From assembly GCF_921293095.1 (NCBI RefSeq), contig NC_060247.1, forward strand, positions 49,821,111 through 49,885,110: 64,000 bases of DNA, read 5' to 3'. Within the stretch, counting starts at the first letter, position 1; the number at the start of each line of letters is the position of its first letter. Below the pieces are notes generated by a model. The model did not search any database. It was not told the origin of the DNA and saw only the letters and a list, made by a program, of their open reading frames with translations. Below are positions 12,601 through 24,000 of this stretch, piece after piece. The stretch comes from Ischnura elegans (taxonomy: Eukaryota > Arthropoda > Insecta > Odonata > Coenagrionidae). The position numbers and the translations under genes were made by a program.

Positions 12601-13340
12601 CGTGTCAACGCATATCCCAGCAAAAATCTTTGCACCTAGTTAAGTGTAGAATACTTTTCGATGTGCATTCTCTTTGATCGTGTAAAGAAGTGTGCCTGCC
12701 CGCCAGGATGTCCACCCACAGAAGTTGTACTACGGACGCAACAAACGGTAATGAGAAAACGACGCTAATTGTAAGTACGCGTCGGACATAACCGGAAGTA
12801 GTATTACGGACTTTGGGAGCATGAGATGATGCACCTACGTACTAACTTTGGTTGCAAGTCGTACAAGCCGTATGGATCTGCATAGTGGACGGGCAAACAT
12901 ACATCCTCTTTTTAATATGTAAGATAATACATATATAAGACGAGCGTCCCGCGCCCGCTCCCATGATGACTCATACTTACGTATCAACAGGAGACTTGAA
13001 TGTGGAATCAGCAGCATTTTGATAAAAGTTATTAAAAGAATGCGAGATATTGTTGCAAATGAACAAATGTATCAGTTTGTGCGCCGTTAACGTCAGGAAT
13101 ATTTACCGGTTTTTTTTTGTTTTTTTTTAATTATTTAAAAGCCTATTTTAGGAAACAATAGCAATATTCAGGAAGTATGATATGCCGTCGCATGTTCTCT
13201 GATAAATTCTGTGCATTTTGGTACCTCATTTGTAGAGTTTGGTTGCGTATATAAGTTGAGAAAAAGGTATCTATACAGTAGAAATAATATAGAAGATAGA
13301 TAACGTTTATGACGTAAGTGTATGCTAGATGGATCATTGT
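9602..13340. other. No gene seen
   Basis: AT-rich DNA with short frames (98 codons at most, 12099-12395, low complexity, no motif). Nothing supported. Confidence 0.5.
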
Positions 13341-13342
13341 TG

Positions 13343-13370
13343 CAGTTCTCACGGCGCGACGTGAGAACTG
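13343..13370. repeat. Perfect 11-bp hairpin
   Basis: CAGTTCTCACG and its complement are separated by 6 nt. Surroundings are locally GC-rich. No promoter or terminator role can be assigned. Confidence 0.6.
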
Positions 13371-14490
13371 TACGCCGCGGCGTTGCGCAGTTTAATTTTG
13401 ATACTGGAAAATTCTATGGTCTATAGTGAGTGGAATAATATCACTGGTGCGGCTGGCTGTTGGTTTATCATTTTTCGTTGCGAATTTCGATATTTGTCGT
13501 ATTCTTTCAATAACTTTGAATGCTTCTCAGTATTCGCCTCAGAGTTTTGCTCCTTCCGTGATGGATGAAAGCAGCAGGAAACTTTCGGCTACATATTTCA
13601 TGCTCCTCTTCGAGTTATATTGTCCATTAAGACTGTGGAACCCACCGCTACTTGCTACTTGTGGTCATTCTGCATGCAATTGGCTCTCTTCCCCTCTTTT
13701 CTCTTCCTTTATCTCACCCAATTATCAATATGCCCCTATTTGGCGCATCAAAAGGACACAAGCTATCGTGAGGATTGTACTTTCCAATAATATTTTCTTA
13801 AAATTATTTCTCTCAGCATGTACTTCTCGCCAAACGCAGAGAGTCATGTGTTCTTATTTTCTACCCATTCTTTCTCTTTCCAACTAATTTGAATTGAAAC
13901 ACACATGAAAACATTCAGTCTAAAAATACACCCACAACTTCTCAATTTTTCGCGACACTTAATTTCTAGAATAAATGTATAGGAAAGTGGTGGATAATTC
14001 ATTCCCAGACTGCCTCTTATTTCAAATAATCTCACATATACATATTTATCCACATTTGGAGCATGCAACATCTCGAGCCATTATATAATTAAAATCTCTT
14101 TACCTCCAGAGCATGACAAAAGCTTGGAATGGAATAGGCACCGTTAGTAATAATGCCCTTTTGAAACAACGAGAGCAACAACACTAAGGACCGACTTTAA
14201 TTAGTAAGGCTGTGAATATCAAACATTCAAGGAAATGTTTCCCGGAAGGACATATTCCTCAAAGAGTTCTGATTCGTAGGAATCCTCAAATCGATTCAGT
14301 CATCATCTGGTTATTATATTCAGACTTAACAACAGAAATTTCGAGGCCACTCTCTTCTTTCCAACCACGCAAAAAATTGGCTTCAAAATGCCTTGCGTGT
14401 TTTTTTTGTATTATTATTAAAAAAACAACGCCAATTACACGATTTAATATTACATTTTGGAATATTGCGTTTCTTTACCTATGTAAATTA
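13371..14490. other. No gene supported
   Basis: Includes a 153-codon plus-strand frame (13426-13887) rich in Ser and Leu. It has no recognised domain and looks like a chance frame. Confidence 0.5.
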
Positions 14491-14681
14491 ATTACAGTCA
14501 AACCTCGATAAGTGATGACTGGATAAGTGATAAACCTCTATGAGTGAGAGTTATTGCCATATGCCGTCATTTTTACCCTTGAAAGCCTACAGTCGTTTCA
14601 AAAAGGTAACAATCTATTTTTGATAAGAGAAATAATATCAAAAGACATACAATACTACCAAAAGAGAATCTCAAAATACAA

Positions 14682-14998
14682 GGGAGTACCCAGGATCATA
14701 ACTAGGGAGGGGGGCAAACCAAGTTATGTCATTTTAGAATGGAGAAGGTGAATGAAACCAACTTTTTAAGAAAATTATAACAGCACTTTATTAGTTTATG
14801 AGATTATTTCCTGGAAAAAAATAGTTTTATTTTAGTAACATATCTTATACAGATACATATAATTTTTTGTGGGTTTAAAGAAAATTTGTTGAATACTTTT
14901 GTTCCAATTCAGTAGTGGTTTTGCTTAAAGACTTCTGCGATTTTTGCTTCTGAAGGGGGGGGGGGGGAGCTGCCCTTGCCCCTCGCTGGGTACGCCCA
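14682..14998. mobile_element. MITE with GTACCCAG ends, copy 1
   Basis: Ends GGGAGTACCCAG and CTGGGTACGCCC are inverted. The body matches the copy at 22055-22334 (AGCACTTTATTAGTTTATGA; a G-run near the end). A run of 13 G at 14955-14967 is part of it. Confidence 0.65.
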
Positions 14999-15484
14999 TG
15001 CCAAAATACATAATTGATTAGTACAGAATTGATTGATACATAATTGACTGATTTATTTAAATAAAAATTGTAAATAATTTAAGGTTTATAGATAATTACA
15101 TACATAATAAGTATATAACTGTGGCTCCCCTGCACTCTCCACTCCCTACTTTATTATTTGTACCTCCATAAGTGAGAAAGGTCATTCCGGAACCTTTCTA
15201 AATGAGAAATTTGGGAAGAAACCTCTATGAGGGAAAAAATATGGTCCCTTGAACTCTCACTTAGGGTGTACAAAATCATTTTCCAGCCAGTACTGATGTA
15301 TGGAACGGAGAGCTTAGATAAGCACAGGAGTAGATTCCAAAGCTGCGAAATGCGATACCTCAGACGTGCAGCAGGACGCACTAGAAGCGATCGAGTAATA
15401 AACACAACAATCAGAGCCCAATTCCAGCAAGACTCAATCATTGAAGCAATGGAAAGAAAAGCACTAGGATGGTATGGACATGTG

Positions 15485-15759
15485 CAGTGGCGCCGACTCC
15501 ATGGGGCCTGAGGGGGGCCGAGCCCCCTCAAAAATTCGTTATGGGTGTGAGGAAAAAATGTGCCAGGCTTGTCGATTTTCCCGGGAGTGTCCAGATATCG
15601 AGATTCGAGTTATCAGGGTTCTAATGTTGATCATATGACTAAAATGCTTAAAAAAAACTTATTCTACTAATAATACTAAAAAGTCATTACTTATAAAATT
15701 TCCTGGGGCAAGGTCCCCGGTTTGGGCCCCCCAATATTTTTTGTAAGTCGGCATCCCTG
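15485..15759. mobile_element. hAT-type MITE inserted in LINE
   Basis: Begins CAGTGGCGCCGACT and ends with the complement of CAGGGATGCCGACTT. A perfect 8-bp duplication GACATGTG (15477-15484, 15760-15767) flanks it. 275 bp, non-coding. A truncated relative lies inverted at 33370-33546. Confidence 0.92.
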
Positions 15760-15911
15760 GACATGTGGTTAGGATGAAGGAGGACAGGAAACCAAGAGAG
15801 GTGATGGGGGCAAGACCGGAGGTAAGGCGAGGAGGAGGACGTCCAAGGCTGGAGTGGGAAGGTTATGTGGAGAGACTGGCAGCCCGGCGCGGGCAGAGTA
15901 TGAATGATTTA

Positions 15912-15954
15912 ACTCCCTCCTATTCTGAGCGGTTTTCTCAGAATAGGAGGGAGT
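15912..15954. repeat. Perfect 18-bp hairpin in LINE remnant
   Basis: The right arm (15937-15954) is ordinary LINE coding sequence (QNRRE). The left arm is its exact complement, after a 7-nt loop. See findings. Confidence 0.9.
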
Positions 15955-16059
15955 GTAGAAAGTGGAAAGTGTAGCTGGTGGACCCCGACGCCTAATAGTA
16001 AAAAAGGGGATTAGAGAAAGAAGAAGAACAACTCTCACTTATCAAGGTTCGACTGTACT

Positions 16060-16910
16060 TACAGTCACGTCTTACTCTTCAAACGAGCAAATTGTATAAA
16101 ATATGACTTAATTTCCCACAGGACCCAATCTACTAAATTTTCCGTTTTTATACTTAAAATACGCTTTTCTGCAAAAGAAGAGAGGTAATGGTTCCCGGTA
16201 GCCAATGTAGAAAATATCTGAAAAATAGAGTTGAAAATTAAATGAATGAAGAAACGAGCCCTTATGTGTGCCGCAATATGGAGTGCTTAAATGAGTCAAA
16301 AGAGTCTACGAATACCATTGTCATTTTTCCATTAAATTGATATCTCGTTGCCGAATTATATCAGTAAAAAAACCATTGGAAAAGTGGTCCCGTTATTGAT
16401 GCCATAAATATCATTTTCATTTTAAACTGAGGCATTGGGTAGCGGCTCTATTTTCATGGATCAACGACGCACCGCTATATTTCTAATATTATACATTATT
16501 TTTCGCTTAGTTTACTCTTTTTATTCTAGGTAAATTGAAGATTTATTCAAAAGTGATACGCTATAATTGAATCTATGATTGGCTTCTAGTGTATTTTTAA
16601 TCAACTTTATTCCAATATAAGTTTTTATCGCGCAAGTATAAGTAAATAATTATAACACAATGTAAATATAAAATAAACATAAATGTACGCTGAACTATAT
16701 TATCAGTCTTTTCTACCTCTCCTAAATATTCACTATTGAATTCAAACACTACTCGCTGAAAAAACTATATTTCTTCATTCCAGTGAAATAATTCAACTTA
16801 ACATATATAATCATAAAATTATGTAATTCTGATAAGTTTATCCAGCTGAGACTTCATTATTTCCGTTTTTAATGCAAGAGACAGTATTTTCATGTCTTAT
16901 TACTATCTCC
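16060..16910. other. No gene seen
   Basis: AT-rich; short frames only. Confidence 0.5.
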
Positions 16911-16945
16911 AGGAATATACAACAATTGCCATAAGAAAAAATTCC

Positions 16946-17015
16946 CCTGGAACGGGAATCGAACCACGGACCTTTGGCTTTCCGGGCCACTGCGCAAACC
17001 ACTACGCTATCCAGG
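16946..17015 (-). repeat. tRNA-like sequence, inverted partner
   Basis: Minus-strand copy of the 17330-17400 unit with the same A and B boxes. The stem TGGC/GCCA encloses CCGGAAA, which lacks U33. Pseudo-tRNA. Confidence 0.7.
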
Positions 17016-17329
17016 TTCTTTAACTCATATGGCAATTATACAGAGACTGATGGTACTAGGTGTTAGGCCCTCGCGGTCCATCAAGAATTGCAACGCGAGG
17101 GAGAAAGGACTTCCAAGAAGCCACAACCGGTTGAAAGCCTCATGCCTGCGCTAAAGCCGCGCAAAGCGGTATGTGTAATATTTCTAAACCTGCCGCGTGA
17201 AGGGCGGTGAAATATACAACAATTGCCATGAGAAAAAATTTCTCCCTCGCGTTGCCATCCTTGATGGACCGCGAGGGCCTAACATCTAGTAACATGAATA
17301 TTTGTATAATTACAATGCGAATTTCAGAA

Positions 17330-17400
17330 CCTGGATAGCGTAGTGGTCTGTGCGGTACCCCAGAAAGCCAAAGGTCCGTGGTTCGATTCCCGGTCCAGGG
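17330..17400 (+). repeat. tRNA-like sequence (pseudogene/SINE head)
   Basis: 71 nt with an acceptor-like CCTGGA/TCCAGG pairing, A box TAGCGTAGTGG and B box GGTTCGATTCC. The anticodon stem is poor and the usual U33 is missing, so I do not call a functional tRNA. Confidence 0.7.
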
Positions 17401-17559
17401 GAATTTTTTCTCATGGCAATTGTTGTATATTTCACCGCCGTTCACGCGGCAGGTTTAGAAATATTACACATCTCCAGGAATATTTACAAATAATACTGGA
17501 AAAATAATTACAGAATGAGAGAGGAAAAATAAGCTTTTTCTAAATCTCATGACTGAAAT

Positions 17560-17565
17560 TTTATT
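17560..17565 (-). terminator. Candidate ARMC3 polyadenylation signal
   Basis: AATAAA on the minus strand (TTTATT on plus) about 100 nt past the ARMC3 stop. Distance and motif fit a cleavage signal, but the motif is common in such AT-rich DNA. Confidence 0.4.
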
Positions 17566-17667
17566 TCATTATGAGTTATTAGCCGATTATCCACAGGAAA
17601 CGGCAATGTTTGCTCATTCTTTACAGCTTGAGTTCATTATTGTGGACAAAGGAAGATTAATCCGAGA

Positions 17668-18000
17668 TTATAATACACTCTTTGCGCTCTCAATTACCTG
17701 CGACGATCTCACATCCTTCTCGACGGGCGAGATGGTCATGCAAAACTCTAACCTTTCCTCTAAATCCATCCAGTCTGCATTCTTTTCCGAGGAATCAGAA
17801 GCCACATTCCGATCCGGTATAAACTCACACAGAGGTTCATAAGTGGAGTATCCGCAGTACACATCGGCATCGTAAGATCCGATCGGAAGGAGGCGTGTTT
17901 CGGAGCTCAAAAGATCGACCACATGGTTTGGTTTCACTACCCAAGTTGGAACATGCAGCAATTCCTGCGGTATATTCTCGGCTGGTAGAAGTGGAGAGTC
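17668..18000 (-). CDS. ARMC3: ARMC3 exon 11 (C-terminus)
   Basis: 333 nt including the stop; acceptor CACAG|GACTCT. Residues 1010-1119. LPAENIPQELLHVPTWVVKP and HVVDLL, then DADVYCGY, correspond to the vertebrate end (LPAPEMYVIDL, then EADLYRFI). A further 50 residues (CEFIPDRNVASDSSEKNADW onward) extend past the usual end. Confidence 0.88.
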   Translation of the reverse strand, partial: DSPLLPAENIPQELLHVPTWVVKPNHVVDLLSSETRLLPIGSYDADVYCGYSTYEPLCEFIPDRNVASDSSEKNADWMDLEERLEFCMTISPVEKDVRSSQVIESAKSVL

Positions 18001-21000
18001 CTGTGGAAATAACTTTCATGTTCAAATAATAAACTTCTCTCGCGACTCAAGGGACAAGCAGGGAGTGATGAAGTCTTCATGGGTTCTACACCGGTTGAGT
18101 GAGACGGCGGCTGCCTCCGTTTCGACTACTGAGTCTGGCATCGTCCTCAGTGCGTCGCTATACTATTTACCTAAGGAAGATGCTAGGCGTCGAAACGTCG
18201 GAACCCGTGGAGTTCAGCATCATGAGCCGGGAAAAATCATCAAACGACCAGATCCGATAAGATACGTCGGATAACATGTGGAGGAATTTTCGCCCAATTC
18301 GTACATATTAATGCTGAAGATAACGCAAAATTCAAATATTTTAGAGATAATGCCCCTATCTCCAGTAGAATATATCCCTCTTTTTACAACACATCCTACG
18401 TGAATCTGTTTGATACGGTAATTTGAGGCAACAATTTTAAGCAAAACATTTATTTACGTTAATTTAAATAAAAACATCTGTACTTTAAAACCTTTGGGGT
18501 CTTTAAATCATACCTGTTAATATAAGGGTGAATTCATCACGAAACTAGATGAGTAGCCATTATTAATTTTCTGAGATTTTCAACGAGTGACATTGTTATT
18601 TTATACTACGTTTCTGGGGCTAAGTATTGGCCCTAATATAAAAAATATTCATGGCGAATCGTTTGGAAGGTCACCCGGACCACTAACGTCACATGCCGAA
18701 TGAGGCGGGGATGCGCAAGGTCTCAAGCAATTTTTTTACAATAGGATTTGAATTTGACAGATTAAAGTGGATGTAAAATTGATTGCTAAAAAAATCTTAT
18801 TTCGACATTACTAAATTAGCTTTTAAAGTTAATTTAACTTAGACCTAAGGTCAACTAATGGTGGAAGATATCAAGCGGAAAGTAGTAAAGTTAATATTAG
18901 TATCGTATAATCAGATATTTTTGTTCAAAGTTAATATATAACATTTTAAAAGTTAATGCAGTGACGTTGAAATAATATATTTTTTTGTCTTAGAAGAAGT
19001 TAGCAAATAAATAATTATTGAAAAACACCTTACTAAATCCGATAAGGATCTTGATCCAATTGAATGAACGTTCGTTTCAGTGTCCGTGCACGATCGAAGA
19101 GCCAAATTAGTATTCGCTAGGATATCGGGGGCGAGCGAGTTCCAGCGATGCATGGTTGATGTATGATGATGCGATTTTGTTTATTTTTAGCGAAGGAGTT
19201 TTATTTGGCAATTTACAGTGGATATCAGTGGCTTAACTATAGGGGGATAGATTCCCCCCCAAATTCTCAAAGAAATAAAGAAAATATTTGAAACTATTGT
19301 CTATTTTTGACGTATAATAAATACAAATACTGCTAAGTGCCAAAATGATGTAAAATATATTTCCAGGCATGTCATTTTTCAAAAATTTTCAGACCCAGAC
19401 CCCCCATTTACTGAGGAGGCCCCCAAGGTCCCCTATTCGCCCCAAGGCATATTGCTAGCCACGACACAGGTAGATATAAAATTTATAATTTAAAAAAATC
19501 TTATTCCAACGATATTAAATTGGTATAGATAAAAAACGTCTGCGGTCAATTAATGGCGGAAGAAACCAAGGGGAAAGTAGTATATTATGTGAGGAGGTGA
19601 GAAGCCAACGGGTACAAGAGATTTTTTTCTCTACAGAGTTAGGTAAAGTTAATTGTTAGAAGAAATACAACAAAACTTGGTCGCCAAGCGATACGAGTGA
19701 GTCTCAGTTCTCTGCTGATATCGAGTGGAAAATCAAATGCTCTACCAAATATCTAATCAATCTCGTTTGTTTTCTTCACCTAATTTCTGTACCTAACTTT
19801 GTTTAGAAAAAAGAAATCACTTGTACCCCTTGGCTTCTCACCCATACATATGAAAACTAAATGGTGGCACAGTGTTTTTGGATCCTCTTTACAATTCACC
19901 AAAATGAATATAGCTCAACACCTACCTCCTGCGTCTCCAAATCCTTCTTTTCCTGTGTCGCTTTCTTCCTCTCCCTGCTCGCGGACCCCTTCCCCGACAT
20001 TGGTTCCCTGGCCCTGGAGCTCCTGCGCGTCTTCCTCCTCTCCGGCTCTTCCTGCTTCTCCTCCGGGGTCGACGCCGTGACTTCCGGTTCCTCGGGCAGC
20101 ACCACTTCGCACGGCTCCACCTCCTTCTCGGCCACCTCGACGAGCGCCACCTCGATCCAGCAGCGGCCGTACGCGCCCCTCACGAGGGCCACCGGCAGAC
20201 CCAACCGATCCGCCAGCACCTTGAACAGGATGGCCCTCTCCGTGTACCCGCCCATGCGGACCATTCCAAGGGGAATGACGTCACCGTGGCCAAATTCAAC
20301 CTGCGCGGTCAAATAAATAGTGGGAGAAATCGAGCGATGAGTGATGGTTCAAAACTGGATGGTAACACGGCGGCGTTTACTGATCCTCTTTTCGAGGTTG
20401 TCTGGGACCCGTGGGATTAGCAAGGGAAAAATGTTGGTCAAAATCGATTTTTCGAGAAATCGATCTTTAATCGAAATGAAAAGCTCGATTTTCCCTTGAA
20501 ATCCCTGAAATATTATCGCTGGACCTATCATTCTGAGGGACGAAGAAAATGATGGTGTGATTCAGGCTGAAATAAGGTAGATAAAAATGCATGCCATGAC
20601 TTATTTGATCTCACTCCCTCCTTTCATTGACCCCTTTTCAATTCCATTGAAATCCTTCATAACCCTTTCCCTATCCTATCTGTCACCGAAGTAGCTTGTT
20701 CCTGAAGATTCGTGTTGTCTTTTTTTAAATAATTTCTTGTTTCCGCTTGTTAAATTGTTTACTTGTCCTATGACGTATGTATTGTAACGTGGCCACTATA
20801 AAATGGCTACTGTATAATGTATGTGGTTCTCTTTCTTTGAAATAAAATAAAAAATGCACAAAAAAATAAATTCTTGCATTGAGAGAGATAATTAATATGT
20901 TTTTCAACAAAAGTTAAACAAATTACCAAAGTTTATCACAAATTCAAGTTTTTAAATGTTCAAAATTTTCAGGTTTTTTAATATGTATCTACCACTTTCT

Positions 21001-24000
21001 TTTTACTCCTTTATCATGCTATCTCATTCTCCTTGCATACACGTTCTTACGTTCTGAGAGACATCTTTAGATGCATTGCGCCCAACAGCTACCGAAGCGT
21101 CCATATCCGTCTTTTACCTTTCCACAGTGTAATTATAAATCACAGAAATTTAGTGGCCATGTAAGGTGAGGAAGAGTGGGATATATCAGCAAAGTGCTGG
21201 GCCTGGGCGCTGCTTAAACCAGATCACTGACACCGCCTTTCTCCACCTCCCCTGGAATTAAATCGGATACCCTGGTATTAAATGGGGGTCGGGTTGTTGT
21301 GGTGGCTAGAGTATAGGCTTCCCAGCGCATGGGCTCGGGTTAAAATCACGGCGGTGGCAGAGAATCTCCAAAGACTGTCCTATCCCTGCTTGAATGCTGT
21401 GTGGAGAATATTTCAAGCGCAACTCTCCGTCCGTCGGATGGGACGTTAAACCGTAGTCCCCTTGGCGCCTTGTGTTTAGAGCAGGCTAATGCCGACGCCG
21501 GGTTTCTCTCCACCCTTCCTTCCATATACTTCCCTCATGGCGCAAATGACCTCAGCTGTCGGTCGCCTCCTCCAAATACCATTGAGTGAAAAATGCTTAT
21601 GTCTCTTACCTTCAGTTCCTCCAAATGTCGTTCCTTTTTGAACGTCCCATCTTTAACTGGCCCCGCCATCTCTTCCCACACGACTTTTGCGATGGCGTCT
21701 ATCATGGTCCGCATGCTCACTGCGGGATGCTGCAACTCCGCCCTGAGCGTCGCTTCCATCTCCATCAGATGCTCGTCCGGCTCCAGGAACAGCTGCAGCA
21801 AGGACGCCTGCTCCGTCGACTGGCTCACTTGACTGAGGTTCCTGGACTCTCGGCTCATGCGACTCTTCCTCCTAGGTGAGGAGCCTGCCGCACTGGACAT
21901 CGCTACCCTGAGCCTTGGCGTTGCGAATGTTTGGAACGACGCCGTGAACACGTGTCTGTGAGTGGAATTGATGGGTCAGGCCTAACTCTGAGGAATAGCC
22001 TTTAATAGCATTTTAATGGAATTCCTTGACGTACAATTAATACACTTTACAGCATGGGCCCACCCAGGATCAAAACTGGGGGTGAGGAAACCGTGGTCGT
22101 TCAAGTTGTAACATTTTAGCAGAGAAAAGGTTTAAGAAAATCATCACAGCGCTTTATTAGTTTATAAATTTTTTTCTTAAAAAAATAATGATTTGTATTT
22201 TAGTTCCATTCTCGCAATAATGTAACATTTTTCTTCAAAATAAAATTTGAACAAAATTTTCGTTTTGCACTAAATTTATTTTCGCTTCTGGGGGGGTGGC
22301 AGATACCCCCTCCCGCCCCCACTGGGTACGGCCACGCTTCACAGCAAGGCTGTAAGCAAGGGGAGGCGGGATGGTCAATGAGAGGATCGCTATGTAAGAG
22401 TTCAAAGAAAAGGCTAGTGAAGAGTCCAATCTGAGGTATGGCGCTTTAGGGTGCGGAAACGCGAACAATTGGGCACCAAGGAAGGAGGGGGAGAAGACAC
22501 GGGAGGCATTCGAGATGAGGGTGTGAAGAAGAATGGAGAAAGTGTAGCGGACGGAAAGGAGAACGAACGACGAAGTGGGAGACATGCTGATCGAGAGGAG
22601 GAAACATCTAGATAAGATGGGGAGGAGACAGAAGGTTTGGTTGGAGAGAGTGCTGAACAGGAATGGAATTTTAAATTCCGTGCAAAAAGGAGGTAAATTT
22701 TTGGTAAGCAAAAGAGGGGAAGGAACTGAATAGGATTTATCGACAGAATGAAAGGGAGTAGACCTTACTAATAATTGAAGATGGAGGTCCTTTCTGAACA
22801 GGTTTGAGCCAACTATCAAAACTCTCCAAGTAAAATTTCCTTAAACGGTAGAATAATTAAATGACAATTTTCTTACTGACTCAAAAATACCCCAAAAACC
22901 CCATTCAACTATACTATAGCGCTTTTACGACTTGTGCGGAAAGAGCTATCGACTACTTGAGTCCATTCACCGCGACAGCTCAACACCCATTATCCATGAA
23001 ATGTAAGAGCAATAAGTAGCATAATTTGCAAGGACGTGCCTGTGAGGTACGGGAGGCGCCTCCATGAGCTCGGTGATGGTGGGCGTGGCCTCGTATTTGC
23101 CCGGCGCGGGGCACACCACGTAGAAGAGGTCGCCGGTGGAGTCCTCGGGGTTGAGTCTGCCAGTCACCTGGAACTTAGCCGAGGGGTTGGAGCGCAGCAG
23201 GGAGGCGATGCAGTCATGCCACGGCGCCGTGAACGGGATGTGCCGCGACAGAGCCGCCTCCGTCAGCATCCTATAAGGACGGTGTGGTGTCATATAAGAG
23301 GGTGAAGAAGGAACTGAACCGCATAGTTATAGACAAATTGTCTCACATGGATATGAACCCAGAAAATAAGTGAACTTTCTCAAGCGAACGGGATACGTAA
23401 AACAATGGAATGGTGGTACCCGCTCCTGGAGTTAGGCCAAGAAATTGCGCACCTTGAGGATTGCGCTTGATTTAAATACAAGAAAAATTACGGACATTTG
23501 AAAATTTTATTCCTCAGCTAATAGAATTCGAATGGAACTATTATTAGGGTAATAAAATACTGAGGACTGTTATGACGGTTTAATAAATATAAGAAGTACT
23601 ACCCTTAAATTTGAATTCAGACTACTTACCAATTTAAAATATTTATAGAGAAGTCGGTCATGTTGACAGGAATCAAACTGGCTTCAAATTCAAATTTAAG
23701 GGTAGTACTTCTTATATTTATTAAACCGTCATAACAGTCCTCAGTATTTTATTACCCAAATAATAGTTCCATCCGAATTCTATTAGCGGACCACTTACCA
23801 ATTTAAAATATTTATAGGTAAGTCGGTCATGTTGACAGGAATCAAACTGGCTTCAGCAGATTATTTATCATGATAGCTTACCATGCAAGTGTTCCATTAG
23901 CCACAAAATCATTGGCAACGTTTGAAGGGCACTGAATGATAAACGCCAGCGCTGCCTCCAAGAGGGAATTTCTGCCGAACCTTCTGTCCTCATTCTGTAA

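Larger units (their letters stand above)
15247..15970 (+). mobile_element. LINE RT C-terminal fragment, split by a hAT MITE
   Basis: Plus strand reads LRVYKIIFQPVLMYGTESLD, EMRYLRRAAGRTRSDRVINT, ERKALGWYGHV. After the 15485-15759 insertion it continues VRMKEDRKPREVMGARPEV, RRGGGRPRLEWEGYVERL and QNRRECRKWKV. Removal of the insert and one target duplication restores the frame. The catalytic FADD region is absent. Confidence 0.88.
14495..16055. mobile_element. Tigger/pogo-like element carrying nested insertions
   Basis: Ends are inverted: CAGTCAAACCTCGATAAGTG at 14495, and the complement of CAGTCGAACCTTGATAAGTG ending at 16055. TA lies on each side (14493-14494, 16056-16057), as for Tc1/mariner-class insertions. 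Inside, tandem 'cctcTATGAGTGAGA' units recur at 14530-14550 and 15160-15260. No pogo transposase is left. The interior holds a MITE, a LINE fragment and a hAT MITE. Confidence 0.75.
16912..17472. repeat. Inverted pair of tRNA-like repeat units
   Basis: Two copies of one unit lie in opposite orientation. The right copy has long inverted ends (about 70 bp: 17170-17236 and 17400-17470, sharing TTTCTAAACCTGCCGCGTGA and CAACAATTGCCATGAGAAAA). Each copy carries a tRNA-like core and a GAGGGCCTAACA stretch. Confidence 0.8.

Noticed and set aside
13426-13887. 153-codon plus-strand open frame
   Set aside because: No domain, low-complexity Ser/Leu composition, no start or splice context. The short CGHSACNWL stretch looks RING-like but lacks the other Cys/His pairs.
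17330-17400. Functional tRNA gene
   Set aside because: Good A and B boxes and acceptor pairing, but a poor anticodon arm and the repetitive context indicate a SINE head.
19861-20316. 151-codon plus-strand open frame
   Set aside because: Antisense of ARMC3 exon 10.
22235-22819. 194-codon minus-strand open frame
   Set aside because: The plus strand of the same DNA reads as a degraded LINE tail and a MITE end; the frame is its antisense by-product.
22971-23050. Earlier donor GTACCT in ARMC3 exon 8
   Set aside because: It would leave phase 0, while exon 9 must be entered in phase 2.
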